Assembly (NCBI GenBank): GCA_905221615.1
Contig: CAJNDT010005869.1
Location: 254,253-318,252, forward strand
Source: Symbiodinium sp. CCMP2592
Taxonomy: Eukaryota; Sar; Dinophyceae; Suessiales; Symbiodiniaceae
DNA length: 64,000 nucleotides
Direction: 5' to 3'
Both the position numbers and the translations under genes were made by a program. Below the pieces are notes generated by a model that did not search any database, had not been told where the DNA came from, and was given only the letters and a program-made list of their open reading frames with translations. Every line of letters begins with the position of its first letter. The stretch's first letter is position 1. Below are positions 32,488 to 44,086 of the stretch, piece after piece.

Positions 32488-34502
32488 CCAGGGTGGGTTT
32501 GCAGTGCTTGCCCCTTGCTTCCATGTTCTGTGAAGTACACTTTTGACGGGTCGCCGGAGCCTCCAATTTCCTCGATGATGATACCCCTCCCCCGCTTCAA
32601 CGGTGTCCGATTTTGTAAGTCAAGTAGCGGCTGTGCCCCATGATGGCTTACCTGGAGTGATCTTGCACTTCAGCGTGTGGACCATGGTGGTGTGCTTTCC
32701 ACCCGATAGCGTCTTTAATTGCATCTAAGGACTCTCACTCGTAACCTTGTCAACGATATCCTGAACCACGACAAATCGGGAAATACCCTTGATACCATGG
32801 CCCTGGAACGACCTCGAGTGACAGTCTATCCTTACCGAAGGGGCTTGTTACATTGACGGTGTATCCTCTTCCTTGGTCGGATTCCAGTTGCTGAGGGCAG
32901 CCGTTAGCTTTTATGGCGCGTGACTGCCGTGAGTTTGCTTCACACCAGTCCTCCTCCGCAAGTCGGGGGCGCACGAGCACGCGGTGCAGGGGGTAAAGCC
33001 CCTGCAGCATAGCCCTGGCGAAAGAAAGAAAGAGAGACCTTTGACTCTATTCTTTTTTCACACCCTCGATTCTGCAAATGCGGGTGGGCTTGACGCCCGG
33101 GGCTCTTGACCGACCCTTATGCCCGAGAGAGGGAGAGAGAGAGAGAGAGAGATAGAAGGCCCTAGTAAGTGTAGGGCCTTCTCTTCTAAGCTCAGGAGAT
33201 GAGAAGACCCTAGGCATGCAGCCATTGCAAGTCACGCAAAATTCAAGAGCTCATGTCGTCCCTGTGTGGTTGAAAGCTCTATAAAAAGGGTTGAGAAGGC
33301 CCTTGGATGAAATTCTGCGGCGCATGCCGCAAGTGGGTATTCCATGTTTGTTCCCTTTCTGATTTTGGCTGCAGACACACGATGGGCATTTGTGGTTACT
33401 AAAGGCCCGCTGTAAAAGAAGTAAACTTCTCCATGTCGGAGCTTTCCCACCACCCTATCTCCACGGTCCTACGTCAGCTTGTTCGATGCGATAGTGTATC
33501 ACTGCCCCAACTGCCCAACGATTCACACTTGAAGACCCCTGAAAGGCATGCTTTGTCCCGCATGCTTTGTCCCAGCAGCGGTAGCCCTGCGGTTCGGGTT
33601 CGGTTCTTCGTGGCGGCAATATGGAGGTCGGTCTCACTCTAGCTCCGGCTCCTGCTCCTGCTCTTGCTCCTACTGTTGTTGCTGCTGCCACTGCTGGCTA
33701 GCTAGCACTTTGGTAACCATGCCCATGGCACTTGTATATTCTTGCAGCTTTGGTACGCAAGTGCTACACAAAGAACCTCGAAGTAGAGGTATGCTGGAAA
33801 AGTGGTGTTTCAACAACACCTGCGCTTGCTGGGCGCATGCAGACTTGACCTGTCGTTGTCAGAGCGAAGCTGGAGGACTTCCAAGCCAAAGTGCGCCAGA
33901 TGCGCGACGAGGCTCTTCCGCAGGCCACACGCTCGGGGAGGCTGTCTGAGGAAGCAAAGGAGCAGCTCCACGCTGCGGCCAACACAGCAAGATTAGGGCT
34001 GATGTTTCACACGCGTTGTGATGGGGGTTTAGGTGTGGAACAAATGTGTTTGTATAGCACAAGATGTTGTATAAAGTTTGACAAAAGAGTACGTGTGGAA
34101 TCTGCTTGTGACAAACGAGTCCGGTGCATTATGAATTAAGCCGAGGCTGCGAGGCCCCGGCAGATTCCAAAGTTGGGCTTGGGCACTCCAGGGATTCTCA
34201 CGGTAGTCTGTGGGGTTGGGTACTCCAAGAGGCAATCTCAACGGGCGAGGATTTAATGGCTGACTTCAGAATCTAACAGCCCCACACCGAGGGTGGGGAA
34301 CAAATCCTGCCAGAACAAAATGCACCTCAAGGGTTCAAGTCCCCCACCACATGAAATCCACAGAAACCCTCACATCCCAAAATGCCAAAGCCCAAATCCT
34401 GGACCCCAAGCCTTAAACCGTCTCAGCCCTAGAACCCTAAACCCTAGATTCCCTAGATGCTTAGATTACCCTAACCCAGTGAGGCCGCTGCGGGTTTCGA
34501 AT
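32488..34502. other. No gene recognised; short GA tract
   Basis: A (GA)n tract lies near 33123-33151. A degenerate CTCCTG/CTGTTG tract lies near 33645-33690. The frames here are short and unrecognised. CCCTAAA-like words begin near 34410. Confidence 0.5.
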
Positions 34503-34827
34503 GGAAGTGACCGGCAGTGACTGGCACATCAGCAGCCCATCGAAGATGGAGACGCTGAATCGACAAAGTACGGGCTCTGATGAGACATCGGAGGTGCTCA
34601 CTGTATTGCTTACAGGTGGCGCGTTGCTACCGCCAAATCCCAGCGCGCTAGTTCCTGTCGCCGCCGTTTGTACGGAGTTAAAGCTAGCATTATCGTGCAA
34701 GGTTTGTCAAACATTGACTATGCTGGAAAACCTTTCCGTGCGGTTCTGTATGCATTAGCGCCAAGGTGCCAAAAGCGGTCGAGTTGTAATTCGCCAGAAG
34801 GGGCTTCGCTGATGTCGCTCCTGCGGC
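34503..34827 (+). repeat. Duplicated unit, copy 1
   Basis: It begins GGAAGTGACCGGCAGTGACT and ends GATGTCGCTCCTGCGG. An embedded frame (KMETLNRQSTGSDETSEVLT) is conserved in copy 2, but the sequence beyond it diverges in both copies and no gene is implied. Confidence 0.85.
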
Positions 34828-34946
34828 AAGTTTAAGATGCAGCCTGGAGTCGCTCTAGTTACCTGGCGGACAAGTTGTCAGTATCCAAAGCCAGCAAGCT
34901 CAAGCCAGGTAGTTCAGTAGAACGACCAGTTTCGCACCGTTTGATT

Positions 34947-35321
34947 GGAAGTGACCGGCAGTGACTGGCACTTTAGTAGCCCATCGAAGATGGAGACGCT
35001 GAATCGACAAAGTACGGGTTCTGATGAGACATCGGAGGTGCTCACGGAATTGCTTACAGGTGGTGCTGCCAACGCTCCGCGTGCAAGTTCGTGTCACTGC
35101 CTGTACGGCATTAAAGCTAGCATGCTTGTTATCGTGTAAGGTTTGTCAATATTAGGAATATGCTGGAGAACCTTTCCGTGAAGCTTTGTACGCGTTGGCG
35201 CCAAGGTGCCAAAAAGCGTTCGAGTTGTGATTGACCAGAAGGCAGTGACAGGGATCAGTGGCCCCCTTCTTTCTTTCATACCATGAGATCCACTGTGGCT
35301 TCGCTGATGTCGCCCCTGCGG
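34947..35321 (+). repeat. Duplicated unit, copy 2, with a partial third copy after it
   Basis: Partner of 34503-34827, with about 50 extra bases near 35245-35300. A short third fragment (CCCATCGAAGATGGAGAATC) follows near 35343. Confidence 0.85.
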
Positions 35322-35690
35322 TCCAGCATTCAGCGGTGGTTCCCATCGAAGATGGAGAATCGACCAAAAACTTTACACCGATACAAACAACCTGGCTCTC
35401 GGAAAAACCAGCTTTGCTTTGGCTGAGGATTGACTGGGGATTTATCTTGAAGGGGGCTGGGACATGTCGCCCGGTATGTGCGCCATTGTGCACCTGTCTG
35501 GAGTCTTCCGTTTTGAGTTCCGGTTGTTCATCAGGGTGTTCTTACGGCTCAGGTTTGTTTCAAGGACTTCCGGCTAGGGTGGATTTCGGGCTTGGGTCCT
35601 TGGGGTATCAGCAAAGCACACGGCGGCGAAACCAAAGGAGTCAGATGCGAAACTTGGAATTTCCTTCACTTTTGAACCGGTACGGTTGAT

Positions 35691-35785
35691 GATGTAAATC
35701 CTGCATTACCCATAATAAGGAGTATACCATAATTCCCATAGTTTAGGGTCCTTAAGGTAATGCAGGATTTATATCATCAACCGTA
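35691..35785. mobile_element. M3 MITE-like element, 95 bp
   Basis: TACGGTTGATGATGTAAATC at the left is mirrored by GATTTATATCATCAACCGTA at the right, a near-perfect inverted repeat of about 30 bases including CCTGCATTACC. The outer TA on both sides fits a TA target duplication. A second copy of exactly the same length is at 48413-48507. Confidence 0.85.
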
Positions 35786-35891
35786 GCATCTGCTTGCACA
35801 CTCGACTCCTCGACTGTATCGAAGGCCAGTGCAAACCTGAAGCCCCAATCCCACAACCCCAACCCTGTTCCTCCTGCCAGCCTTGAAGCAA

Positions 35892-35991
35892 TATGGGAGT
35901 TTCCGAAAATTTAGGGTACTTGGTTCTTATAATAAGGGTCCTACTATTTAGGATACTGCATTAGGGTCCCCTACTTTCGGAAACACCCATA
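35892..35991. mobile_element. M2 MITE-like element, 100 bp
   Basis: TATGGGAGTTTCCGAAAATT at the left is mirrored by CTTTCGGAAACACCCATA at the right, flanked by TA. The interior is AT-rich and short. Confidence 0.8.
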
Positions 35992-38534
35992 TTTCCTGGA
36001 ACCCTACAGTAAAGCCCAGGACCCGATAACACTGGACTGCACAGTCGGCTCAAGCGCGGGTGCCGGCCCAAGTTAGAAAATGCCAGCTTGACGTCAGCAT
36101 GAAACCCGAAACTCGAAACCATGAGTTCATGCATCTAGGATTCATAGTTCTAGAGTTTAGGGCTCAGGGTCCAAGAAGCCGTTTCAAGAGTTGAAGCCCG
36201 GGTTTCGTTTTCGGACCCATAAAGTCGTACAATTGCAGCTCCAACCGCCTACAAGCCCACGATATATTTGTTAAACCCTAAATCGACGTGGTCATCTGGG
36301 CCCGCCATGGGCTGCAGCTGTTGCCACTTCGGCCCGCCCCCGTGCTGAAGGACACCTTGTAGTAGTGGGCGGTGGCTCTTGGTGTTGGATTTGGGGTTAA
36401 GGGGCTTTAATGGGTCTGCAGGCCCTTCAGGGTTTGGGTGAAGGGTTTCGAGGTCGAGAGTTTGGGCATTGGAGATCAGTGCTTGTGCCTTGAATCCTCC
36501 CAAGCGTGTCACGGTTTGAAGCATAAAAAGACCCGAGGAACTTCACGTATGGTTCAGGGATCCCGCTCCTTCCGTTTACCTGAAACCAAGCCTCCGAAGC
36601 CGACGTGCCCCTCCAAACTCTATCGACCCTAAACGCCTTTGAGGCAGCACCCGCACCCCGAAGCCCCCAAAACATTAAATTCCCACAACGCTCCTAGCCT
36701 CTACGAGAAGCCTAAATCCTCAGGTCAAAACCCTCCTAAATCTGAGCTGGCAATTCCTAATGGCCTGGACTTGTCAAACCGCAAGTTCTCGAGTTACTGG
36801 TAAGACTTTGTTAAGTTCACATTCCCGAGGAGCCGATGACGGTGCCCGAAAGCATCGAAGAAGTCAACAAGAGCGAATCCTGTCTGTGGGTCGGTCCAAT
36901 TGTTGTTCCAAAAAAAATGTCCATAAGCTTCCTTTGAGGGTTCAAAAACGGTGTTTACAAGGCTTTGCGTATTGTGGGGACCAGGGGGTTTGGGTTGTAG
37001 GGTTTGAAACTGATTCAGTCTTTGTTTGGTTTGGGCTTATAAGTTCCTTGTTAGTTTAGTGGTTGGTTCAAAGCGATTTGCTCCTCGGAACTAGCTTCGG
37101 ATCCCCAGTAGCTTCTCGGCTGATGGTAGCCCGAAGGCAGGCTGCATAGTTTCCATGTTCATGAACTGTAGAGTACCCTATGCGAGCTACGATTGCAGGC
37201 TGACGCTGAGTGACAGAAGCTCTAAGAATGTCGCAAGCCCTGCTGAACCCTAAATCCGATACCCGAGACTTGTTTAGGGTTCAGGGCCCGGATCTGGAAC
37301 CTAAAGCCCTGATCTAGACCCTAAACACATGCGCTGCAGGCCGAAGGCCAACCTTAAACTCAAGACACGAGTGCCTCCCTAGTCGAAGATGCCAACCTCG
37401 AAGACGCGAATCCGACAATCAAGAAATGACTATTTTTTTTGCCCTGTGAGGGTTCAGGGTTTGGGGGTTCGATGGTCGTAAGGTTTTGCAATTTGCGGTT
37501 TTTGAATTGTCTGATTGGGGTTTTGGGTTTGGCGACCTTGGGCAATCCTGTAGAAATCGGGCAGCGCTCGGTCCCCGAGCGCTTGCGTCCTGTGAGTTCT
37601 CGGCTTGGCCGAGTGTAGCGATCTGGCTATGCCTTAGCAAAAGCCAAGCCCTGTGCTTCATCAGACACTCGCTTTTCCATTGGTCTCGCCCGAAGGCCTT
37701 TAGGAACGCGCATGCGTGTCGCAGCCATTCCCCAGGCTATGGCGGGTTTCGGGGCCGCTGTGGACGACCCCAGGAGGTTAGCCGGCGAGCATCATGAGCA
37801 CTCGGGCGCCCGCAACCGGCCCTGTGGCGCGAGGCGATGTTTTGCCAATTTTTGAGTGGGTTGCGGAAGCCCCCAAAGGGCGCGCATCATCAGCATCAGC
37901 GGGGTTCGGCGGAGGACAGGCTTCTACCTGCGCTGCCTGCCCGTGGGCGCAGCCTAGAATTGTAGTCCCGCTCAAAAGTCAGGACCCTCCAAGTACAACG
38001 GCTATGCTTTTGACACCTAACACCAGGAAAAGCGTCTGAATGAAGCCCACCAAGGATTGGATCTATTCGCACGTCTATCCTGATGCCAGAAGACCAGGCG
38101 ATTGGATTCGTTTCTTTGAGCAGCTCGTTGGGGTTCGACATCTTTCCCCACAAGATGCTTGAGCTAAACGTCAGGCCCTGTGCCGAACCTCCGCGTGGTG
38201 AACCAAACAAAACGTAGTAGATCTTGAACCTTGCAAGCCCCAAGAATCCGGGAACCCTCCAATCCCGAGCCTTAAACAAATCGTTCCCGAAGCCCATAGT
38301 ATAAGAGAAAGTTGGAACATCCCTATCCCAAAATGCCCTTGAGGCAAAGTCAAGGGAATCCCAGCACTGTTCATCCGTAGCCCATGTTCCAACTTTCTGG
38401 GTTTCACTGTAAGCCTACCTGCCCAACTGACCAGGCGTAGTGGTGACGGAGCGTTTGGTCCTCCGAACAAACGGCCTCTGCAGGTGCCTCCTGGATTTCA
38501 GGGCTTTTGAACCCGAGCCCTCAGACCTCAAAAG
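35992..38534. other. No gene recognised; telomere-like words
   Basis: CCCTAAA/TTTAGGG-like words are interspersed throughout in changing orientation. Frames are short and carry no motif. A pure run of T lies at 37432-37440. Confidence 0.5.
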
Positions 38535-38644
38535 ACATGGGGGGTTCCGAAAATTTGGGGGTAGCTTATTTTGGGGTAACTATTACAGCATCCTATTATT
38601 TAGGTCACCATATTAGGGTCCGCCATTCTGGGAAACTCTCACAT
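38535..38644. mobile_element. M2 MITE-like element, diverged copy
   Basis: ACATGGGGGGTTCCGAAAAT at the left corresponds to ATTCTGGGAAACTCTCACAT at the right, the M2 ends with several mismatches. Confidence 0.65.
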
Positions 38645-40287
38645 CGTTAGATCGCTATAGTGTTCTGTTGGTCTCTGTTTTTGACGACATGTCCCAACAA
38701 CCGCTTACACCCTCAGAAGGAAGTCTCCTTACTAAAACACCAAGACCAAATTCCGGGCCCATAGCGGGCTTGAATATGAAGGAGATACCGGGGAAACCCC
38801 TTGTGTGAAGCGTCTATAGAAAAGCTATAGTTGCTTTGTCACACCGGCTTACAGACCTATGAATCCAGTGTCAAACCCATGAAGAGCACGATGAAGCCCC
38901 TAAAACCCTTGTATATAAACCCATCACAATTCACATGTTCATTAGTTTATAGTGTTTTAGTGTTGTTTTAGCCTTTAAACGTGTCGTGCATTTTTTTGTT
39001 GTTGTGGTGTGTGTGTGTGTGTGTGTGTTAGTGTTAGGGGTTAGCGTGTTTGGGTTTTAGGGTGTAGGGAGGTTGGGTTGAGGATTTAAGGCGGATGTTT
39101 TGAAGCTGCCTGCTCAACCCTCGAAGACCTTGTAGGATCCTTACTCAAGGGAGGTGGGTCAAAAGGCGAGGGTGAGATACTTCCCGAGAAGGAAAAGGAT
39201 TACTGGGTTGTAACACTTTATCCCCTGCATGTAAGGATCTCGTGATAGCAAAGTCGCCCCGCAGAGCAACCCCACTCATAAAACCACATGCGACTTGAAG
39301 TAACAAGCCCTAAAAGCCTTGAATTCTACCGCCCGAAGCTGCTAACCCTGAAGTAGAAGCCAGATTCTTGGAACAACCATGGGGTTGAGGGCTTTGGGGT
39401 TTTGGGTTTTGGGCGTGAGGGCGTAGGGTAAAGTATAGGGGCTCTCAGCACCCGTCATCTTGAATCCGTGTTCCAAGCTTCTGGAGTCTACTGTAAAGCC
39501 TTACGCCTCGAACCCTAGCACGTAAACCCTGAAGCCCTGTATAAATCCCACAGCAGCCTTACTCATAGAATCGCTATCTGAACCCTAGAGAAGCCTTATT
39601 TGCGTCAGATTTTCGGATACAAGAAGCTTTAATGGCTGTAACACCTTCATGAAAAACCCTTATAAGAGCTCTCCCGAAACTATTGTATAGGATCCTTTAT
39701 ATAACCCCAAGAGAGCTTTGTATGGCTCCTTATAGAGCCCTTAGAGAAGCCTTGTAGAGACCTTAACAAGAAGCCTTATGGAGCCCTGAACACTAAACCC
39801 TGACCTAAACTACAAAAAACCCCTAAACCCTACGCTACAAACCCTAACCCTAAGCCTAAACTACCAAAAAGATTCTAAACCCTAAGCCCTAAACTATAAA
39901 ACAAAACCCTAACCCCTAAACCTTAACCTTAAACTACAAAACGAACTGTACATCATCCCAAGCCCCAAACTACAAACCCTAAACTACAAACCCTGAACCC
40001 TAGCCCTAAACTACAAAAAGAATTCTAAGCCTTAAGCTGCATGAGTCCAGGTGGAGTCGCTTCTTAGACACCTTCGACTCGAAGGGCGTGCGCGCGCAGG
40101 CCACCTGGGCTTTTCCGGAAGGGCTTGGGAGGATTTAGGCTTTATAGGGGTTTAGGGTCTAGGAGGGTCTAGGGTTTAGGGGTTTAGGGTCTAGGGGTTG
40201 AGGGATTCAGGGGTTTAGGGTCTAAGGTTCAGCGTCTAGCCCAAACCCTAGACTCTAGGGTTGAGACTGGAGACACGACCTTGTTTA
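38645..40287. repeat. Telomere-motif-rich DNA with a GT microsatellite
   Basis: (GT)n at about 39007-39028. CCCTAAA and relatives are dense at 39780-40030, and TTTAGGG relatives at 40130-40260, so the orientation flips between the two blocks. No gene. Confidence 0.6.
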
Positions 40288-40331
40288 CTAGAAGCGAGGG
40301 CTGAATCTTTCGGTGAAGTTTTCAGCTGCTC
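40288..40331 (+). repeat. Split direct repeat A1 (44 bp)
   Basis: CTAGAAGCGAGGGCTGAATC through TTTTCAGCTGCTC; identical to 46968-47011. It marks the left end of the DIRS-like element. Confidence 0.95.
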
Positions 40332-41227
40332 AATGGGTCCCCCGGGAGTTGAGTGGCTTTGGTTTCTTCTTGAAGGAGCTAGGTCGAACCTTTGGGGATA
40401 CAGGTGTCCAGTGTACTGCGTGCAACCGGACCTGCCACTTATCCTCCTTACCTTCCTCCTCGGCGCCCTCTCCGGTGCCACCTTGGTTTTCTGGATTTCC
40501 AGGCCCTCCTTCTTCGCTCCTCCTGCTCCGCAGCGCCCAAGGGGACCTGCCACTCAATCCTCTAGCAGCCGCCTCGCTTTGTATGGGCAGCGAGGGTGAT
40601 ACTGATATCACTCAGATTTCTTTGCAACTTCAAGGGCTCTCCATCTCCATTACCCGGAGCCGAGCCCCTGCAACTGCCCCGACCCTAAGTCCCGAACCCT
40701 CGCCTTCCGAGCCTGGAGTCGGCTCGACGCCCTACCCTAAGTCCGGCCCCCTAGGCCCCGAACCCGTGTGCGAAGAGGCGGCGTCAGCTTCCTCTCGCCC
40801 TGCTTCTTCCTCCTCCGTTCCTCCTCAGACCTCGGCCTCTCTTCCTCTTTCTGAGACAGAAGCCGGCTTTCCTGAGGTCCCGGCTGCCTGGCTGCTGGCC
40901 TCCAAGGCCCTTCGTGCGTCCGGAGCCTCCGGAAGTGAGCGTGTCAAGCGGGCTTGGGTTGCTGGTCTTTGGGTTAGGGAGGTTCTGGAGGGTAGGGCCC
41001 GGGTTCCCGCACCGACCCCCCGCCTTAGTATCCCTAATCGGTTTTACGCTGTCGCCCGGTCTGCCAACGGATCTCCCCCTGAGATCTACAACAGCAAGCG
41101 GGACTACTTTATCGCTGTCGACCATCTGAGGCAGAGGACCACCCTGTCCCAGGCCTTCCCCTCTGAGCTCGAGTGCCGCGTCTACCTCGACGCCGCAGGC
41201 ATTCGCACTTTCTTGCCGGGTCCTTGA
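40313..41227 (+). CDS. ORF1 of the DIRS-like element, with hybrid-binding domain (304 aa)
   Basis: The ATG at 40313 lies inside A1. The first 100 residues are low-complexity; a more conserved start may be MGSEGDTDITQISLQLQGL near residue 90. A Pro/Ser-rich region follows. The C-terminal 60 residues, NRFYAVARSANGSPPEIYNS to the end, match the RNase H1 N-terminal (caulimovirus VI-type) hybrid-binding domain, with F-Y-A-V-A-R, I-Y-N-S and a final FPSELECRVYLDAAG. Such a domain binds RNA:DNA hybrids. The stop at 41225-41227 is followed five bases later by the next ATG. A hydrophobic stretch (LILLTFLLGALSGATLVFWI) exists in another frame at 40440-40500. Confidence 0.65.
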   Translation: MKFSAAQWVPRELSGFGFFLKELGRTFGDTGVQCTACNRTCHLSSLPSSSAPSPVPPWFSGFPGPPSSLLLLRSAQGDLPLNPLAAASLCMGSEGDTDITQISLQLQGLSISITRSRAPATAPTLSPEPSPSEPGVGSTPYPKSGPLGPEPVCEEAASASSRPASSSSVPPQTSASLPLSETEAGFPEVPAAWLLASKALRASGASGSERVKRAWVAGLWVREVLEGRARVPAPTPRLSIPNRFYAVARSANGSPPEIYNSKRDYFIAVDHLRQRTTLSQAFPSELECRVYLDAAGIRTFLPGP

Positions 41228-41231
41228 CCCA

Positions 41232-41567
41232 ATGGAGCTGGACGCCATCGCTCCCGCCGAGGCTGGTGCCGTTGACATCTTGGTGCTTGACCCCTCGGGC
41301 GACCCTGCCCTGGAGGAATGCCTCTCTTCGCCTTGTGTATGCTACTGTGTGCTCAAACGACCGGGCGGCTGTCTGTTAGCTGTTCCTCCTGCCTCCGTCC
41401 TGGAGCCTACCTTGGTAGCGGCGGAAGAAGCAGGCCACACGGGTCTGGTCGGGCCCTCTTTGGCCTTGACCTGGCGATTTCCCTTACAGATGCCGGGGAG
41501 TGGGCAGCCGTCTACCCCCCCCAGGCAGGTGGCAGTGAGAGTCATCGACTTCGACGCCGCTGTGTGA
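41232..41567 (+). CDS. ORF2 of the DIRS-like element, unknown (111 aa)
   Basis: It starts just after the ORF1 stop, in a different frame. The core VDILVLDPSGDPAL, CYCVLKRPGGCLLAVP and GHTGLVGPSLALTW resembles a conserved block that I recall upstream of RT in dinoflagellate elements of this type, possibly Gag-like. The ending VRVIDFDAAV is followed by a stop where related proteins continue, so the frame may have been cut or may be continued by splicing. Function is not established. Confidence 0.5.
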   Translation: MELDAIAPAEAGAVDILVLDPSGDPALEECLSSPCVCYCVLKRPGGCLLAVPPASVLEPTLVAAEEAGHTGLVGPSLALTWRFPLQMPGSGQPSTPPRQVAVRVIDFDAAV

Positions 41568-41885
41568 GCACCGACAGGTCCGATTATTACCACCAAATCT
41601 GGACCACCAGTGCGAGAGCCGGCTCCAACTGTATTGGGCCCCCTCTGCGCCTATCCTCTCTTCAGGCCACCCGTGCTCACCGCGAGTTCCTTGCCGAGAC
41701 CATCGCCTGCTTGGGTTCTGATAGGAATAGTCGCTTAGGGCGTGTTGGCGACCGGGCCGCCACCTTCCGAGGAGACGACCCCCTGGTATGCGGCTCCTTT
41801 CGTGCCATACTCCAGGGCGACCACGGGGGGGGGTCGAGTACGCCACGGCTGCTCACGAGGCCCTCCTTTGTGACGTCGGCCTCCT

Positions 41886-42211
41886 CCCAGGCAAAACTGC
41901 AGTGCCCTTGGGTAGGGAGAGGGCTGTGGTGGTCTTGGGTAAGGAAGCTCTCTGGAGAAGGCTGTGGTGCCCTTGGGTGAGGAAGCCCAGAAATGGCTGT
42001 GGTGCCCTTGGGCCCAGAGAGGGCTGTGGTGCCCTTGGGTAATGGGTAAGGAAGAAGCCTAGAGAGGGCTGTGGTGCCCTTGGGTAAGTGCCCCCCGAGA
42101 GAACGCACTCATAGACCTGGCTGGCTAGGAGCCCCGAAGCACCTCCCAAGGCCAAAGGGCCCTCAACACGCAAGGGCGCGAGATTAGGTCTTCTCGTGGG
42201 TGCAAGTGAAG
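41886..42211 (+). repeat. 326-bp duplicated segment, left copy
   Basis: It starts CCCAGGCAAAACTGCAGTGC and ends GGTGCAAGTGAAG. It matches 43339-43664 over its full length with about two substitutions. It includes several minisatellite units and about 110 bases of unique sequence. Confidence 0.95.
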
Positions 42212-43338
42212 CCAGAAATAGAGTGAAAGGCAGCCCAGAGAGGGCTGTGGTGCCCTTGGGCCCAGAGAGGGCTGTGGTGCCCTTGGGTACGGAAGCCCAG
42301 AGAGGGCTGTGGTGCCCTTCAGTAAGGAAGCCCAGAGAGGGCTGTGGTGCCCTTGGACCCAGAGAGGGCTGTGGTGCCCTTAGGTAAGGAAGCCCAGAGA
42401 GGGCCGCTTGGGTAAGAAAGCCCAGAGAAAGCTATGGTGGCCTTGGGCCCAGAGAGGGCTGTGGTGCCCTTGGGTAAGCAAGAGAGGGCCGTGGTGCCCT
42501 TGGGAAAAGAGAGGGTTGTGGTGCCCTTGGGTGAGGAAGCCCAGAGAGGGCTGTGGTGCCCTTGGGCCCAGAAAGGATTGTGGTGCCCTTGGGTAAAGAA
42601 GCCCAGAGAGGGCTGCTTGGGTAAGGAAGCCCAGAGAGGGCTGTGGTGCCCTTGAGCCAAGAGAGGGCTGTGGTGCCCTTGGGTAGAAAGCCCAGAGAAG
42701 GCTGTAGTGCCCTTGGGGCCAGAGAGGGCTGTGGTGCCCTTGAGTAAGGAAGACCAGAGAGGGCCGAGGGGGCTGTGGTGCTCTTGGGTAAGGAAGCCCA
42801 GAGAGGGCTGTGGTGCCCTTGGACCCAGAGAAGGCTGTGGTGCTCTTGGGTAAGGAAGCCCAGAGAAGGCTGTGCTGCCCTTGGACCCAGAGAGGGCTGT
42901 GGTGCTCTTGGGTAAGGAAGCCCGGAGAGGGCTGTGGTGCCCTTGGGCCCAAAGAGGGCTGTGGTGCCCTTGGGTAAAGAAGCCCAGAGAGGGCTGCTTG
43001 GGTAAGGAAGCCCGGAGAGGGCTGTGGTGCCCTTGGGCCCAAAGAGGGCTGTGTTGGGTAAGAAGCCCAGAGAGGGCTGTGGTGCCCTTGGGCCCAGAAA
43101 GGGCTGTGGTGCCCTTGGGTAAAGAAGCCCAGAGAGGGCTGCTTCGGAAGGAAGCCCAGAAAGGGCTGTGGTGCCCTGAAGCCCAGAGAGGGCTGTGGTG
43201 CCCTTGGGCAAAGCGGCCCAGAGAGGGCTGTGCCGTTTGGCCCAAAGAGGGCCAGGGCTGCCCATGCATAAGGAAGCCCAGAAAAAGCTGGGTTGCCCTT
43301 GGACCCAGAGAGGGCTGTGGTGCCCTTGGGTAAGGAAA
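42212..43338 (+). repeat. Minisatellite, about 35-bp units
   Basis: Units of the form AAGCCCAGAGAGGGCTG then TGGTGCCCTTGGGTAAGG alternate with shorter ones joined by GGGCCCAGAGAGG. Each unit holds a small hairpin, GGGC-tgtggt-GCCC. All three minus-strand frames stay open for 370-435 codons because the unit has no stop on that strand. Confidence 0.95.
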
Positions 43339-43664
43339 CCCAGGCAAAACTGCAGTGCCCTTGGGTAGGGAGAGGGCTGTGGTGGTCTTGGGTAAGGAAG
43401 CTCTCTGGAGAGGGCTGTGGTGCCCTTGGGTGAGGAAGCCCAGAAATGGCTGTGGTGCCCTTGGGCCCAGAGAGGGCTGTGGTGCCCTTGGGTAATGGGT
43501 AAGGAAGAAGCCCAGAGAGGGCTGTGGTGCCCTTGGGTAAGTGCCCCCCGAGAGAACGCACTCATAGACCTGGCTGGCTAGGAGCCCCGAAGCACCTCCC
43601 AAGGCCAAAGGGCCCTCAACACGCAAGGGCGCGAGATTAGGTCTTCTCGTGGGTGCAAGTGAAG
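43339..43664 (+). repeat. 326-bp duplicated segment, right copy
   Basis: Partner of 41886-42211. Its 3' end runs in frame into the RT remnant (GLLVGASEVAQHPPP), so it contains coding sequence that the left copy duplicates without its continuation. Confidence 0.95.
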
Positions 43665-44086
43665 TGGCTCAGCACCCGCCTCCTCTCGGCGACTGTGCCG
43701 AGGCCTTGGTCATTGACGACTACTTCGCTGTAAGTCGACCTTCTTGGCGAGAGGCTCCGTGAAAGCCCTGCTTCTCGTTGCATTGCCCGAGCGAAGCTGG
43801 CCTATGAGCGAGCAGGGCTAGCTGGTTCCGACCATAAGGATAACTGGGGTTCCCTCCTCTTCACCGTTGCCGGGGCCGAGGTGAACTCCGAGATTCCTCT
43901 CGTTGACCAGGGAGCCATCCTAGTTGGGGCTCCTCTCCAACGTCGGCTTGCGCTCTCCTATGTGACGTTGAAGGCTGCCACCTACCCCGTCACCTCCGAG
44001 GATCTGATGTCCTCCTTGCTTGGCGGCTGGGTCTCATTCATCCAGTTTCGGAGGCCCTTTGCGTGCTTCCTCGACTCAGCCTTTTT
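43600..44086 (+). pseudogene. Reverse transcriptase remnant of the DIRS-like element
   Basis: The frame reads EVAQHPPPLGDCAEALVIDD followed by YFAVSR. VIDDYF is the catalytic RT motif as found in DIRS-type elements of dinoflagellates. A one-base shift near 43738 leads to SRCIARAKLAYERAGLAGSD and VAGAEVNSEIPL, then GWVSFIQFRRPFACFLD, the usual RT thumb/connection. The fingers and motif A region are not recognisable upstream, where the minisatellite now lies. A second shift at a run of five T (44082-44086) separates this part from the large ORF. The GTAAGT at 43732-43737 could instead be a splice donor. Confidence 0.65.

Noticed and set aside
36046-36060. GGCTCAAG as a third spliced-leader relict
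   Set aside because: The bases before it do not resemble the leader; an eight-base match is expected by chance in 64 kb.
39780-40260. A true telomere or chromosome end
   Set aside because: The motif is degenerate, changes orientation, and is followed by 24 kb of other sequence.
42212-43338. Regularly spaced repeats suggesting a CRISPR array
   Set aside because: There are no unique spacers, the whole unit repeats and varies, and the context is a eukaryotic retroelement.
42319-43626. Three overlapping minus-strand frames of 377-435 codons with SLGFLTQGHHSPLW-type repeats
   Set aside because: They are translations of the minisatellite in all three frames; the unit has no stop on that strand.
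43732-43737. GTAAGT after the RT catalytic motif as a splice donor
   Set aside because: Coding similarity resumes within about 20 bases in another frame, so a one-base indel explains it better than an intron; not fully excluded.
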